Of a stretch of 64,000 nt of DNA, positions 45,275-53,506 are shown piece after piece. Position numbers and translations under genes: made by a program. The notes under the pieces were generated by a model. That model worked only from the letters and a program-made list of their open reading frames with translations. It had not been told where the DNA came from and ran no database searches. Every line of letters starts with the position of its first letter. Position 1 is the stretch's first letter. Source of the DNA: Bacillus sp. Xin1 (GTDB taxonomy: Bacteria; Bacillota; Bacilli; Bacillales; Bacillaceae_G); assembly GCF_013314535.1 (NCBI RefSeq), contig NZ_JABUAE010000003.1, positions 62,001 through 126,000 of the forward strand. The letters are read 5' to 3'.

Positions 45275-47491
45275 ATGAAAAAATTGAAGCCAGCACTTAG
45301 TGTATTGGGTAGTGTATCAATGGCACTGACTTTAGCATCCCCTGCTTTAGCAGATGTAAAACAGCCGAATCCAGGAAGTACAGTTGAAATATTCAAAGAG
45401 AATGCAAATGCAAAAAAAGAAGATAAGAATTTTACGCTCGGATCTGATGGGGAAATAGGTTCGCTCATTACACAAAATATTGAAATGGCAAACAACGATT
45501 GGGACAAAGATGGTATTTCTAACGACTTAGAGATTAATGGATATAAAATTGAATTTAATTCACAAACTGGGAAAAATGAAGCGAAAGCATGGGATCCCGA
45601 GAAGGATAAAGGGAAACCAAAATTTATATCGAATCCTATGAATGCAAATACGGATGGTGATCCTTTTACTGATATGTATGAGGTTGAGAATTATAACAAT
45701 GATTCTGATACTAATTTCAATCCGATAGTTGCCAACATGCCGAATTTGCAAATTGGTGTCAAACGGATTGAAGTAATTCCTATTGCAACCATTACGGATA
45801 ATAATGGCGGATCAGTTAGCAGAGGATGGGAAAAAAGCGTATCTACACAACATTCATTTAATGTAGGTTTAAGTGGTTCAGGTGGTGTAGAAGGCTCAGC
45901 AGCCGGTCCTGTTCCTTCTGGAAGCGTTTCAGCAAACGTGGGATATGGATATTCAAAAACAACTACTGAAACGGAGAGTTATACAAATAATTTTGATTGG
46001 TCTACCGCAACAACTATAGATATAGCGAATGCTGCAAAATTACGGGTACATCTGGAATATAAGAATGTAGGCACAGCATCCGCTGAAAATGTTTCGCCTC
46101 ATTTTAATATTCGTTTAGGAAACAAAATTATTAATACTGTAAAGGCAACACAAGATCGTTATAAGGCAAACTATTTAAGTACAGAAAAAGGTGGACGGAA
46201 TAAAACAGAAGTAGTAATTGACAGTTTAGAGGGACAAGCAGATGCAAATATTGTCTTATCATTGGATGAATTGAAAGCTGTTGAGCAAGGGGAACTTCTT
46301 TCGATTGAAGTTTTACCTACAAGTACAATGGATTTATCCATCGAAAAAGGTGAAGAAGTTATGCATTTAGGAGATTCAGGGAGATATGAATCTAGAGTAA
46401 ATGCAGCTACAGAACAATTAGAAACAGATATAGGAAATATACCAGGGTTTAGGGTATATACTCCTAAAGACAAATCCCTTGCTGATAAGCCAATCTTATC
46501 CTATAACGAAGTTTTTCAACATATTAATATAGATACGAATAAAGTAAAGCATATTGTAAACAAAGCTAAAAGTAATAATCAAGTATCAGTGGTTTCAGAT
46601 AATAATGGAACTGATGCATTGAACGCTTTAAAAGCGGGGCAGGGGGATCGCGGTTATTTACATAAAGACTCTGTACACGGTGCTTTTGCAAAACTACAGC
46701 AACCAACATTAGTAGAAGGTAGTTATGATCCTGTTACGCAAAAAATTCGGGCATCAATCTTACCTGGTTTATTTGGAGTGAGTAAAGAGATCCCTACTAC
46801 TTATAGCAAGAAATGGAATGCTCCTTCACAAACAGTAACACTAGTTAAACGTGAGAATGGATATACATATGAGTCTAGAGAAAATATACATCCTATTAAA
46901 TCTGAAATTGCAGCGCACAGAAAAGTTACATTTGAAATCAATGACGCACGCAATCTAACGCCTACACAAAAGATTGATACCGAAATTAAAGCTAATAAAG
47001 AATTTGAAGATTATGTAGTAGATAATTCAGGTGAATTTGTTACAGAAGGAGTTCCTTATACTGTCGCTTCATATGGAAATACAGCTTATTGGGGAAGTCA
47101 TCACGCCGGGAATAAATGGGAGTATCTTTGGGCTGAAAAATCTAGCGGTGAAAAAGTGAATGTAATTATTGAAAGAGTAGGTCAACCTAAACCTGGAAAA
47201 CCAATTAAAAAGGATGAAGATGTATTAATTAAATTCCAAAATCCTATTTATTCAGATTATGCATATTTAAAACTTCAAGATAGTTATATCCATTTAGATC
47301 AAAAACAGAACGCAAGTACTTTTAAATTTAATCATGCATACCCAAAGAACTTCACTGGACACCATAAGCAATGGAACATACTATCTAATGGTAACAAGTT
47401 AAAGGTAGGATATTTAATCGATTATATGAAATATGGTAATGGAGAGAATGGGACTGATACTATAGCATGGAATCTATCAAGAGCTCAGTAA
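45275..47491 (+). CDS. Protective antigen/binary-toxin B-component-like pore former, no PA14 domain
   Basis: This 738-residue protein has a Sec signal peptide (cleavage after ALA, residue 26). About 48 residues later comes a PA-type calcium site, DWDKDGISNDLE (75-86) with NTDGDPFTDMYE (125-136). The pore-forming domain 2 follows: VKRIEVIPI, a Ser/Thr-Gly amphipathic loop at about 180-236 and NAAKLRVHLEYKNVGTAS. From about residue 470 the C-terminus does not resemble PA receptor-binding domains. The PA14/PA20 activation domain is absent, so it corresponds to an already processed B subunit. No enzymatic A component is adjacent. AAGGAGG precedes the ATG. Confidence 0.85.
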   Translation: MKKLKPALSVLGSVSMALTLASPALADVKQPNPGSTVEIFKENANAKKEDKNFTLGSDGEIGSLITQNIEMANNDWDKDGISNDLEINGYKIEFNSQTGKNEAKAWDPEKDKGKPKFISNPMNANTDGDPFTDMYEVENYNNDSDTNFNPIVANMPNLQIGVKRIEVIPIATITDNNGGSVSRGWEKSVSTQHSFNVGLSGSGGVEGSAAGPVPSGSVSANVGYGYSKTTTETESYTNNFDWSTATTIDIANAAKLRVHLEYKNVGTASAENVSPHFNIRLGNKIINTVKATQDRYKANYLSTEKGGRNKTEVVIDSLEGQADANIVLSLDELKAVEQGELLSIEVLPTSTMDLSIEKGEEVMHLGDSGRYESRVNAATEQLETDIGNIPGFRVYTPKDKSLADKPILSYNEVFQHINIDTNKVKHIVNKAKSNNQVSVVSDNNGTDALNALKAGQGDRGYLHKDSVHGAFAKLQQPTLVEGSYDPVTQKIRASILPGLFGVSKEIPTTYSKKWNAPSQTVTLVKRENGYTYESRENIHPIKSEIAAHRKVTFEINDARNLTPTQKIDTEIKANKEFEDYVVDNSGEFVTEGVPYTVASYGNTAYWGSHHAGNKWEYLWAEKSSGEKVNVIIERVGQPKPGKPIKKDEDVLIKFQNPIYSDYAYLKLQDSYIHLDQKQNASTFKFNHAYPKNFTGHHKQWNILSNGNKLKVGYLIDYMKYGNGENGTDTIAWNLSRAQ

Positions 47492-47581
47492 TATGTAACA
47501 GTTCTGTTGCTAAGTTTGAAAAAAGAACCGGTAATGAACTGAATATGAAAAGTTAGATACAAAAATTTAGGCTACTAATAG

Positions 47582-47618
47582 GGAATGAGTTCGATGTTGA
47601 ATCGGACTCATTCCTTTT
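47582..47618 (+). terminator. Intrinsic terminator of the toxin gene
   Basis: Stem GGAATGAGT...ACTCATTCC extended by CGAT/ATCG, then TTTT. 47619-47864 contains no supported gene. Confidence 0.85.
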
Positions 47619-47864
47619 AATTTATATGATTTAGAAACTACTATTTTAAATACTTATCTAGTCATATAAGTAATCAAATGTTAAGATTACTATCTGGATT
47701 ACATAAATATTTTTCTGAATTTTCATTTGTTTCGATGCCGAAATGAGGAATTCTGATTTATTGATACAATCAGTTTTTATATCTTTACCTATAAAGATAT
47801 ATTTATTGGATAATAGAAAAAATAAATTTTTTTGTTATTGGTGAAAAAGAAGTGAGGATAGTAT

Positions 47865-48578
47865 ATGAAGAAAAGAATTTTAATCGTAGAAGATGAAGAA
47901 AATATTCGAGAAGTATGCAAACGGTATTTAGAAAGAGAAGAATATGAAGTATATACCGCTGTAAATGGTAAAGAAGGTTGGGATTTATTTCTTACACATC
48001 AACCAGATTTAATTATATTAGATTTGATGATGCCAAAAAAAGATGGATGGGAATTATGCGAGGAAATTCGTCAACAATCAAATGTCCCTATTATTATGTT
48101 AACTGCTAAGGGAGAAGAAAGGGATCGAATTTTAGGCTTAACAATGGGGGCAGATGATTATTTAACAAAGCCATTTTCCCCTCGTGAATTAGTATTAAGG
48201 GTCCAAATTATACTAAGAAGAGGAAGCCGGGTACCGATACAAGCGAAAGAATCCCTATTGGAAGTGATAGAATTTCCAGATTTGAAAATATATACAAAGA
48301 CAAGATGTGTACTTGTTTGTGATAAGGAAGTGGAGTTAACGGTGAAAGAGTTTGAGGTACTTTATCTCATGGCAAAGCATCCAAAACAAGTATTTTCTCG
48401 CTCGCAGCTTCTTGAACTAATTTGGGATTTTGGACATGAAGGGGCATCAAACACAGTTACCGTGCTAGTGAGTCGTTTACGTGAAAAGCTTGAGAAGCAT
48501 ACAATAAAAAATCGTTGGATTCATACGGTTTGGGGTATAGGATATCGCTTTGAGCCAAATGGAGGAAATGAAACATGA
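47865..48578 (+). CDS. OmpR-family response regulator
   Basis: This 237-residue regulator has acidic pocket IVEDEENI, phosphoacceptor Asp in LIILDLMMPKKDG (about residue 53), Lys in LTKPFSPREL and a winged-helix domain ending HTVWGIGYRF. It overlaps the kinase gene by 4 bp (ATGA). The kinase and a downstream DM13 protein suggest an operon dealing with envelope or redox stress; this is positional inference. The start is clear. Confidence 0.93.
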   Translation: MKKRILIVEDEENIREVCKRYLEREEYEVYTAVNGKEGWDLFLTHQPDLIILDLMMPKKDGWELCEEIRQQSNVPIIMLTAKGEERDRILGLTMGADDYLTKPFSPRELVLRVQIILRRGSRVPIQAKESLLEVIEFPDLKIYTKTRCVLVCDKEVELTVKEFEVLYLMAKHPKQVFSRSQLLELIWDFGHEGASNTVTVLVSRLREKLEKHTIKNRWIHTVWGIGYRFEPNGGNET

Positions 48579-49654
48579 GATTACGTATTCAATTGTTACT
48601 TATGAATTTATTAAGTACCAGTATTATGGTAATTGCTATATGGTATAGTGAGACGAAAATGTTACTTGAACCGGAACAAACGCGGTTATTAACAGTAATT
48701 GCATTTGTGGCATTCATTATTTCAACGTTTATTTATTGGTTAATGACACGCCCTATCATGAGATCTATACAAAATTTAATAAAATTGACGAAACAATTTA
48801 GTGATAGACACTTTGAAACAATGTATATACTTGGGCAAGAACCACGGGAGTTTAAAGAATTAGCAACAGCCTTTCAACAGATGGCAAAAAAATTAGAAGA
48901 AGGGTTTACTAAGTTAGAGGAACAGGAAAACTCTCGTAAGGAGCTAATTACCAATATCTCACACGACTTACGAACACCTATGGCTAGCATGCAATTGATG
49001 ATCGAAGCATTACAAGATAACCTGATTGAAGATCCTGAAATGAAAAAGCAATACTTAGCGACGATTTTAAAAGAAATAGAAAGATTAAGTGGATTAATTA
49101 ATGACTTATTTGATCTTTCAAAGTTAGAGTTTGAGCAAGTAGATTTTCACCCAAGTTTCACACATTTAGATAAAGTCCTATTAGATGTATTAGAGTCATA
49201 TTCTGTCTTGTTAGAAGACAAACAAATCTATATGCAATTAGATGTTCCTGATACATTACCTCGACTTTTGATTATGCCTTGTAAAATAGAAAGGGTCATA
49301 GGTAATTTATTACATAATGCAATTCGGTATTCTCCTGTCTATGGAACAATTGAATTGACTGTAGAGGAAAATAAACAAACTCAACAGGTCCAATTCAATT
49401 TGCGGGATGAAGGAATGGGAATTTCTCCAAATGATCAATTACGCGTATTTGAACGTTTTTTTAGAACAGATCGATCAAGAAGTTCGCAATCTGGAGGATC
49501 CGGTCTTGGATTAGCTATTGCAAAATCATTGATTGAAATGCACAAAGGGGAAATTGGTGTGAGGAATCGTGCAGATGGTAAGCAGGGAAGTGAATTTTGG
49601 TTTACTCTTCCCATCACATCAGAAAAAAATAAGATTGCTGAAAGACTTTTGTAA
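48575..49654 (+). CDS. Sensor histidine kinase
   Basis: This 359-residue kinase has two helices near residues 7-24 and 40-58 with a very short outside loop, a HAMP linker (MTRPIMRSIQNLIKL), H-box (NISHDLRTPMASM) and HATPase motifs (NLLHNAIRYS, GGSGLGLAIAKS). The short outside loop suggests intramembrane sensing, as in BceS/LiaS-like kinases. It is the partner of the regulator at 47865. A hairpin that covers the ribosome site of the next gene follows. Confidence 0.93.
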   Translation: MRLRIQLLLMNLLSTSIMVIAIWYSETKMLLEPEQTRLLTVIAFVAFIISTFIYWLMTRPIMRSIQNLIKLTKQFSDRHFETMYILGQEPREFKELATAFQQMAKKLEEGFTKLEEQENSRKELITNISHDLRTPMASMQLMIEALQDNLIEDPEMKKQYLATILKEIERLSGLINDLFDLSKLEFEQVDFHPSFTHLDKVLLDVLESYSVLLEDKQIYMQLDVPDTLPRLLIMPCKIERVIGNLLHNAIRYSPVYGTIELTVEENKQTQQVQFNLRDEGMGISPNDQLRVFERFFRTDRSRSSQSGGSGLGLAIAKSLIEMHKGEIGVRNRADGKQGSEFWFTLPITSEKNKIAERLL

Positions 49655-49675
49655 CATTTACGTTATAAAAATGAA

Positions 49676-49724
49676 AGACCTTCTTGTTAACATACTACTA
49701 CACAGTATGTTACAGGAGGTTTTT
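49676..49724 (+). promoter_or_regulatory. Hairpin sequestering the DM13 ribosome site
   Basis: AACATACT pairs with AGTATGTT and the stem extends outward after one bulge so that AGGAGG (49714-49719) is paired with CCTTCTT-type bases at 49679-49685. A T-run follows. It could act as a partial terminator or as translational control between kinase and DM13 gene. Confidence 0.5.
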
Positions 49725-49730
49725 TACTTT

Positions 49731-50228
49731 ATGAAGAGAAAATATGTATGGTTTATAGGTGGTTTGATAATTGTATTGGGGATCTTATGGTTATTGTTCC
49801 GACCAGAGAAATTATTTATTGATAAACACGTGAATGAAGCATTGCCACAAACAGAGGTGCAATCAACTGAAGCAAAGAAACAAATTGATCGAGTAATAAG
49901 TGAAGGACTGTTTCAAAACGGTGTCCATGAAACAACTGGAACGGCAAAAATTCATCAATTAGCGGATGGAAAACGTGTTTTGCGACTTTCTAATTTTACA
50001 ACATCTAATGGGCCAGATGTACGAGTTGTATTAGTTCCTACAAATCGTTTGAAAAATAATGAAGACGTGAAAAACTATCAGTATATTGAATTAGGAAAAT
50101 TAAAGGGAAATAAAGGAGACCAAAACTACGAAATTCCTGAAGGGATAGATGTAAGTGTATATGGTTCGGTTTCTGTTTGGTGTAAAAGATTTAATGAAAA
50201 CTTTGGTGCGGTTTATTTTAATAATTAA
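49731..50228 (+). CDS. DM13-domain membrane-anchored protein
   Basis: This 165-residue protein has an N-terminal membrane anchor (YVWFIGGLIIVLGILWLLF) and a DM13 domain: HETTGTAKIHQLADGKRVLR near 83, FTTSNGPDVRVVLVP near 105, and GSVSVWCKRFNENFGAVYF at the end with its characteristic conserved Cys. DM13 domains are proposed to handle electron transfer or redox-linked hydroxylation outside the membrane. ATG 49731 follows AGGAGG at 11 nt. It is the third gene of the two-component operon. Confidence 0.88.
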   Translation: MKRKYVWFIGGLIIVLGILWLLFRPEKLFIDKHVNEALPQTEVQSTEAKKQIDRVISEGLFQNGVHETTGTAKIHQLADGKRVLRLSNFTTSNGPDVRVVLVPTNRLKNNEDVKNYQYIELGKLKGNKGDQNYEIPEGIDVSVYGSVSVWCKRFNENFGAVYFNN

Positions 50229-50271
50229 ATATTAATTTAAAATTTCCCTCTAACTCAAAGGGGAGATTCAT

Positions 50272-50379
50272 ATGGGATATGGTGGCAGTTGCGGCGGAGG
50301 TTGTGGATTCGTATCACTGGTTGTGCACTTTATCTTATTAATCATAGTTGGAACTAGCTGCAGCGGATTTAGTTGCTAA
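50272..50379 (+). CDS. YjcZ-family small protein
   Basis: A 35-residue peptide with Gly/Cys-rich start (MGYGGSCGGGCGF), one hydrophobic helix and end SCSGFSC. This is the YjcZ-type pattern of tiny sporulation-associated proteins in Bacillus. GGGGAG precedes the ATG and a strong terminator follows. Confidence 0.8.
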   Translation: MGYGGSCGGGCGFVSLVVHFILLIIVGTSCSGFSC

Positions 50380-50382
50380 GAA

Positions 50383-50408
50383 GGACACTCATAAGAGTGT
50401 CTTTTTTA
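50383..50408 (+). terminator. Intrinsic terminator
   Basis: Stem GGACACTC-ATAA-GAGTGTC with six T. Confidence 0.88.
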
Positions 50409-50663
50409 TATTTCTTAATTTTTGTATATTTTGGAGTTACTGGACGTTTACGGAGAGATTATATTCGTGCACAAATAATTTTAAGAGTATGCTAGGAAAT
50501 CTTTGATTTATCAAGAAAAATTAAATTTAAAATGCATTATATATAGAAGCCACTTGAGGGGAGGAATGTTAAATTACAAAACGTATCATATAGTAAGGGG
50601 AAGATTTTAGTAAAAGTTGAAGGATACGATGGTCACTACATTTTTAAGTAGGAAGGAAAGAAC

Positions 50664-51234
50664 ATGAAATTTCTATCTCGTTTTGGTCGACATTTCCACC
50701 GTTTACAGTGGAAACTGACTTTATTTTATGTATTAACAACCATTGGTGTACTATTGACACTTGAAGTGATGGGATTTCTTATATCACTTAGTTTAGTGAA
50801 ATATAATGCGGACCGAATGTTTGAACAACAGATAAGTATACAAGCTCAAAATATATCTTCTAACTTTAACGGACCATTTATTAATCAAAGTCAACTGAAG
50901 AAAGCATTAGATGATTGGCCCATTGAAGTAGGAACTGAATTCGATGGATTTTCTGCGATCATTGATTCTAATCGGAATTTACTTGCAAGTGCTGTAGAGG
51001 ATGTGCCGCAGTTTATTGATTATAAAGCAGAATTTCCTGCGAAAGTTTCTCGGCATATATATACAGTGTTGTCACTGAAACCATCTGAAGCGCGTAAAGG
51101 AGAAAGGTGTGAAAATTACTGTTCAGTGTAAGCAACCTGACATTCAAGAAGGTAACAAGCCGAATGTAAATTGCAATTCAGAAGAGGTGATAGATAATGG
51201 GGAAGGAAGATCTGATTTCGATTTTAATTGTTGA
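50664..51234 (+). pseudogene. NarL-type sensor kinase with internal deletion (LiaS-like)
   Basis: The first 140 codons encode a membrane sensor part (LTLFYVLTTIGVLLTLEVMG). The sequence then jumps, after SLKPSEA, into the last residues of a kinase in a shifted frame: GVKITVQCKQPDIQEGNK to a stop at 51232, overlapping the regulator start as in intact operons. The dimerisation H-box and ATPase domain are missing. The deletion leaves no kinase function. Confidence 0.75.
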
Positions 51235-51682
51235 TGATCATGCCATTGTAAGACAAGGGTTGAATGCTCTATTCACAATTCAACCTGATTTTCATGTAGT
51301 TGGAGAAGCAGAAGATGGTGAAAAGGCTACGGCTCTAGCTACTGAACTTGTGCCAGATATCGTACTATTGGATTTAGTGATGCCAGGTATCAATGGTGTA
51401 GAAGCGATTCGAAGAGTTAAGCAAGTTAGTCCTCGTTCTCAAGTGATTGAGTTGACTTCATATCATGAGGATGAATACATTTTTCCAGCATTACGTGCAG
51501 GTGCAATATCATATGTACTTAAAGACATTGAGCCTAATCAATTGGTTGAAACTGTAAGGAGAGGCGTACAAGGTGAATCTATTATGCATCCACGTGTTGC
51601 TGCACGGGTTGTTAATGAGATTCGTGCTACGAAACAGGCATCTCCCAATCCATTTTTTGAGCTAAGTGAACGAGAATTATGA
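51197..51682 (+). pseudogene. NarL-type response regulator, DNA-binding domain lost (LiaR-like)
   Basis: The receiver domain is complete: LIVDDHAIVRQGLNALF, Asp in DIVLLDLVMPGINGVEA (about 60), and YVLKDIEPNQL. It ends at LSEREL, exactly where the LuxR-type helix-turn-helix should begin, and the sequence passes into an unrelated gene end at about 51675. Together with the kinase this system is dead by two deletions, or survives only as an isolated receiver. Confidence 0.8.
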
Positions 51683-51879
51683 TTTAGGTGGCGATCCATC
51701 TCGTATTTATAATAGTGCGAATGACGGAGATTTATCGTTCATTTTAGATATCACACCAGGGATTGGAACTAGAAAAGAAATTGGTCAGTTAATCAATGGT
51801 AAGTAAAGACCTGGTAACAGATAAAAAATATGGACCAGAAGACTATGGTTGGGGTACACTAGCTGTTGTATCCGGCTAA
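51675..51879 (+). pseudogene. 3' fragment of an unrecognised gene
   Basis: In another frame the text reads YDLGGDPSRIYNSANDGD, then FILDITPGIGTRKEIGQLIN and, after a frame change, TDKKYGPEDYGWGTLAVVSG to TAA. This is a protein C-terminus fused to the broken regulator by deletion. Family not recognised. Confidence 0.4.
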
Positions 51880-51884
51880 AGATA

Positions 51885-51937
51885 AAAAACGAAGGGAGAT
51901 TAGTATAGAAATCATACTAAAATCACTTCGTTTTTTT
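51885..51937. terminator. Bidirectional terminator
   Basis: AAAAAACGAAG pairs with CTTCGTTTTTTT around an inner TAGTAT/ATACTA hairpin, between the fragment and the convergent nucleosidase gene. Confidence 0.75.
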
Positions 51938-51945
51938 CATTGAAA

Positions 51946-52827
51946 CTATTTGTTTGGCATTGTTGCTATATATTTTTTCACTACTTCATAAACGTATTCT
52001 TGATTTGCCGATGCTGTATTTGGATTGTATTTCCCATTATTTGTTTTATTATTTGATAGTACTCGAATGCCTAAGAAGGGAACGTCATAAGCTTTTGCGA
52101 TCTGTGCAGCAGCAGCGCCTTCCATTTCTTCTACAGATGTTCCGTATTTCGTGTGGAACCATTTAATTCTATCAACTTCGTTATTCCATAGATCTGCTGA
52201 ACCTATTGTTCCTTCAACTACTTTACCTTTTGTATACTTATCTTTTACCGCATTTGCTGCTGCAAGTAAATCTTTATCGCCCTCGTAATATCTAATTTTT
52301 TCATCATTTGGATCTTCACCTGCACTTCCTTCAGAAGCCATTAAGTCCATAGATATCCATTTTGACGGATCCATTCCTTGGTTTTCGTCCATATTTGTTG
52401 TTTTCAATGAGCCGATGTTTGCGACCTTTTTACCTAAAACGATATCAAAGACGTTTAAATTTGGATCATGTCCACCAGATGTCCCTTGATTGATGATGGC
52501 TTTAGGTTTATATTTTTCAATTGCAATTGCGGTAGCTGCTGCTGTATTTTCCATTCCTTTACCTGTTTTCGCAACGATTACAGGATAGTTATCTACTGTT
52601 CCTTTATAAAATACAAAAGTTCCTGATTTTTCTTCTTTCACATCTTTTAACTTTTTCGCAAATTTTTCAGCTTCTATTGGCATAGGTCCTTGGATTAAAA
52701 TAGGGTTTTGAGCCTCTTTTGATTTTGCCTCGCTTTTCGACGGTGAGCTACATCCTGCAAGTGCCGATAATAATAGTACACTCGTAGTCGCAAAAACAGC
52801 GCATTTTTTAACAATTTTCTTCTTCAT
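51946..52827 (-). CDS. Nucleosidase/purine phosphorylase-like lipoprotein
   Basis: This 293-residue lipoprotein has signal peptide and lipobox (LSALAGC, Cys near 26). A phosphorylase/nucleosidase-fold domain follows: VAKTGKGMENTAAATAI, AIINQGTSGGHD near 110 and VEEMEGAAAAQIAKAY near 232, which carries the catalytic Met-Glu. It is probably surface-anchored and acts on extracellular nucleosides, releasing purine bases. A guanine-class riboswitch controls it. ATG 52827 after AGGGAGAG is chosen over upstream codons. Confidence 0.87.
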   Translation of the reverse strand: MKKKIVKKCAVFATTSVLLLSALAGCSSPSKSEAKSKEAQNPILIQGPMPIEAEKFAKKLKDVKEEKSGTFVFYKGTVDNYPVIVAKTGKGMENTAAATAIAIEKYKPKAIINQGTSGGHDPNLNVFDIVLGKKVANIGSLKTTNMDENQGMDPSKWISMDLMASEGSAGEDPNDEKIRYYEGDKDLLAAANAVKDKYTKGKVVEGTIGSADLWNNEVDRIKWFHTKYGTSVEEMEGAAAAQIAKAYDVPFLGIRVLSNNKTNNGKYNPNTASANQEYVYEVVKKYIATMPNK

Positions 52828-52890
52828 AACATAATCTCTCCCTTTTCTCTTGGTGTCTGTGTTTCGTATACTCGGTATTTTTGGTCCAAA

Positions 52891-52937
52891 GAAAAAAGTT
52901 CTAGAATATGTAGAATGATTTCTACTTTCTAGAACTA
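52891..52937 (-). terminator. Riboswitch-controlled terminator
   Basis: On the minus strand AGTTCTAGAA pairs with TTCTAGAACT and is followed by TTTTTTC, 60 bp before the nucleosidase start and downstream of the purine aptamer. It is the expression platform. Confidence 0.8.
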
Positions 52938-53021
52938 CGGAAGTCAAAGTATAGTTAATTAAGCAAACAAGGATGCTTATAAAACGGTAGCGACGAATAT
53001 GTCTAACAACCGATTACTTTA

Positions 53022-53093
53022 ACCCGTAGTCCAGTTCTTTTATTGGGAACTAGGTAGAAACGCTCGGACCATATTACCGAGTATATACGAGTG
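53022..53093 (-). promoter_or_regulatory. Purine riboswitch aptamer, guanine class
   Basis: On the minus strand, P1 ACTCGTA/TACGGGT encloses the conserved loop and core: TAATATGG, GTTTCTACC, CCCAATAAA and GGACTAC. The core base in GACTA is C, which selects guanine/hypoxanthine over adenine. It lies upstream of a terminator and the nucleosidase lipoprotein gene. 53094-53300 shows no further feature. Confidence 0.9.
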
Positions 53094-53300
53094 ATGATAT
53101 TTAAGATGATTACATTTATAATATAGCAAACTTATAATGGATATTCAATAAAAACCGAACTTTATTTTATAAAAAAATAAAAAAAGTTCGGTTTTTTATG
53201 GTTTTAAAGTAAAAAATGGTTAGTTTTTAGGAGTTTAACACTCAAATAGTGATATCTAATTTAAAATACAGTACAACGAAAGGATATTTCTAGCACTTTT

Positions 53301-53310
53301 GTACCGGTAC
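53301..53310. promoter_or_regulatory. GTACCGGTAC palindrome upstream of NAT
   Basis: The same 10-bp core as in the MocR/EamA operator at 14351-14364, here 197 bp before the arylamine N-acetyltransferase start. A shared regulator is possible; the core also occurs inside a coding region at 22114. Confidence 0.35.
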
Positions 53311-53506
53311 AGTTTTGTTAAATGTACATTGTTTATAAGTCATTTGATTTTTAGAATGAGTATATAGTAAAGAAGGATATTAGATCATGATTCTATTTTA
53401 CTCAATACCCTTTAAGATGAGATGGTACTCTCACTTTTTCTTGATAATGATCAAGTTCTAATAAGACATATTCATAGTACAAAAAATTGTAGAGGAAGTG
53501 TTTTAT

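Noticed and set aside
45560-46473. Minus-strand ORFs inside the PA-like gene
   Set aside because: They are antisense to a well-supported long gene and show no motifs or expression signals.
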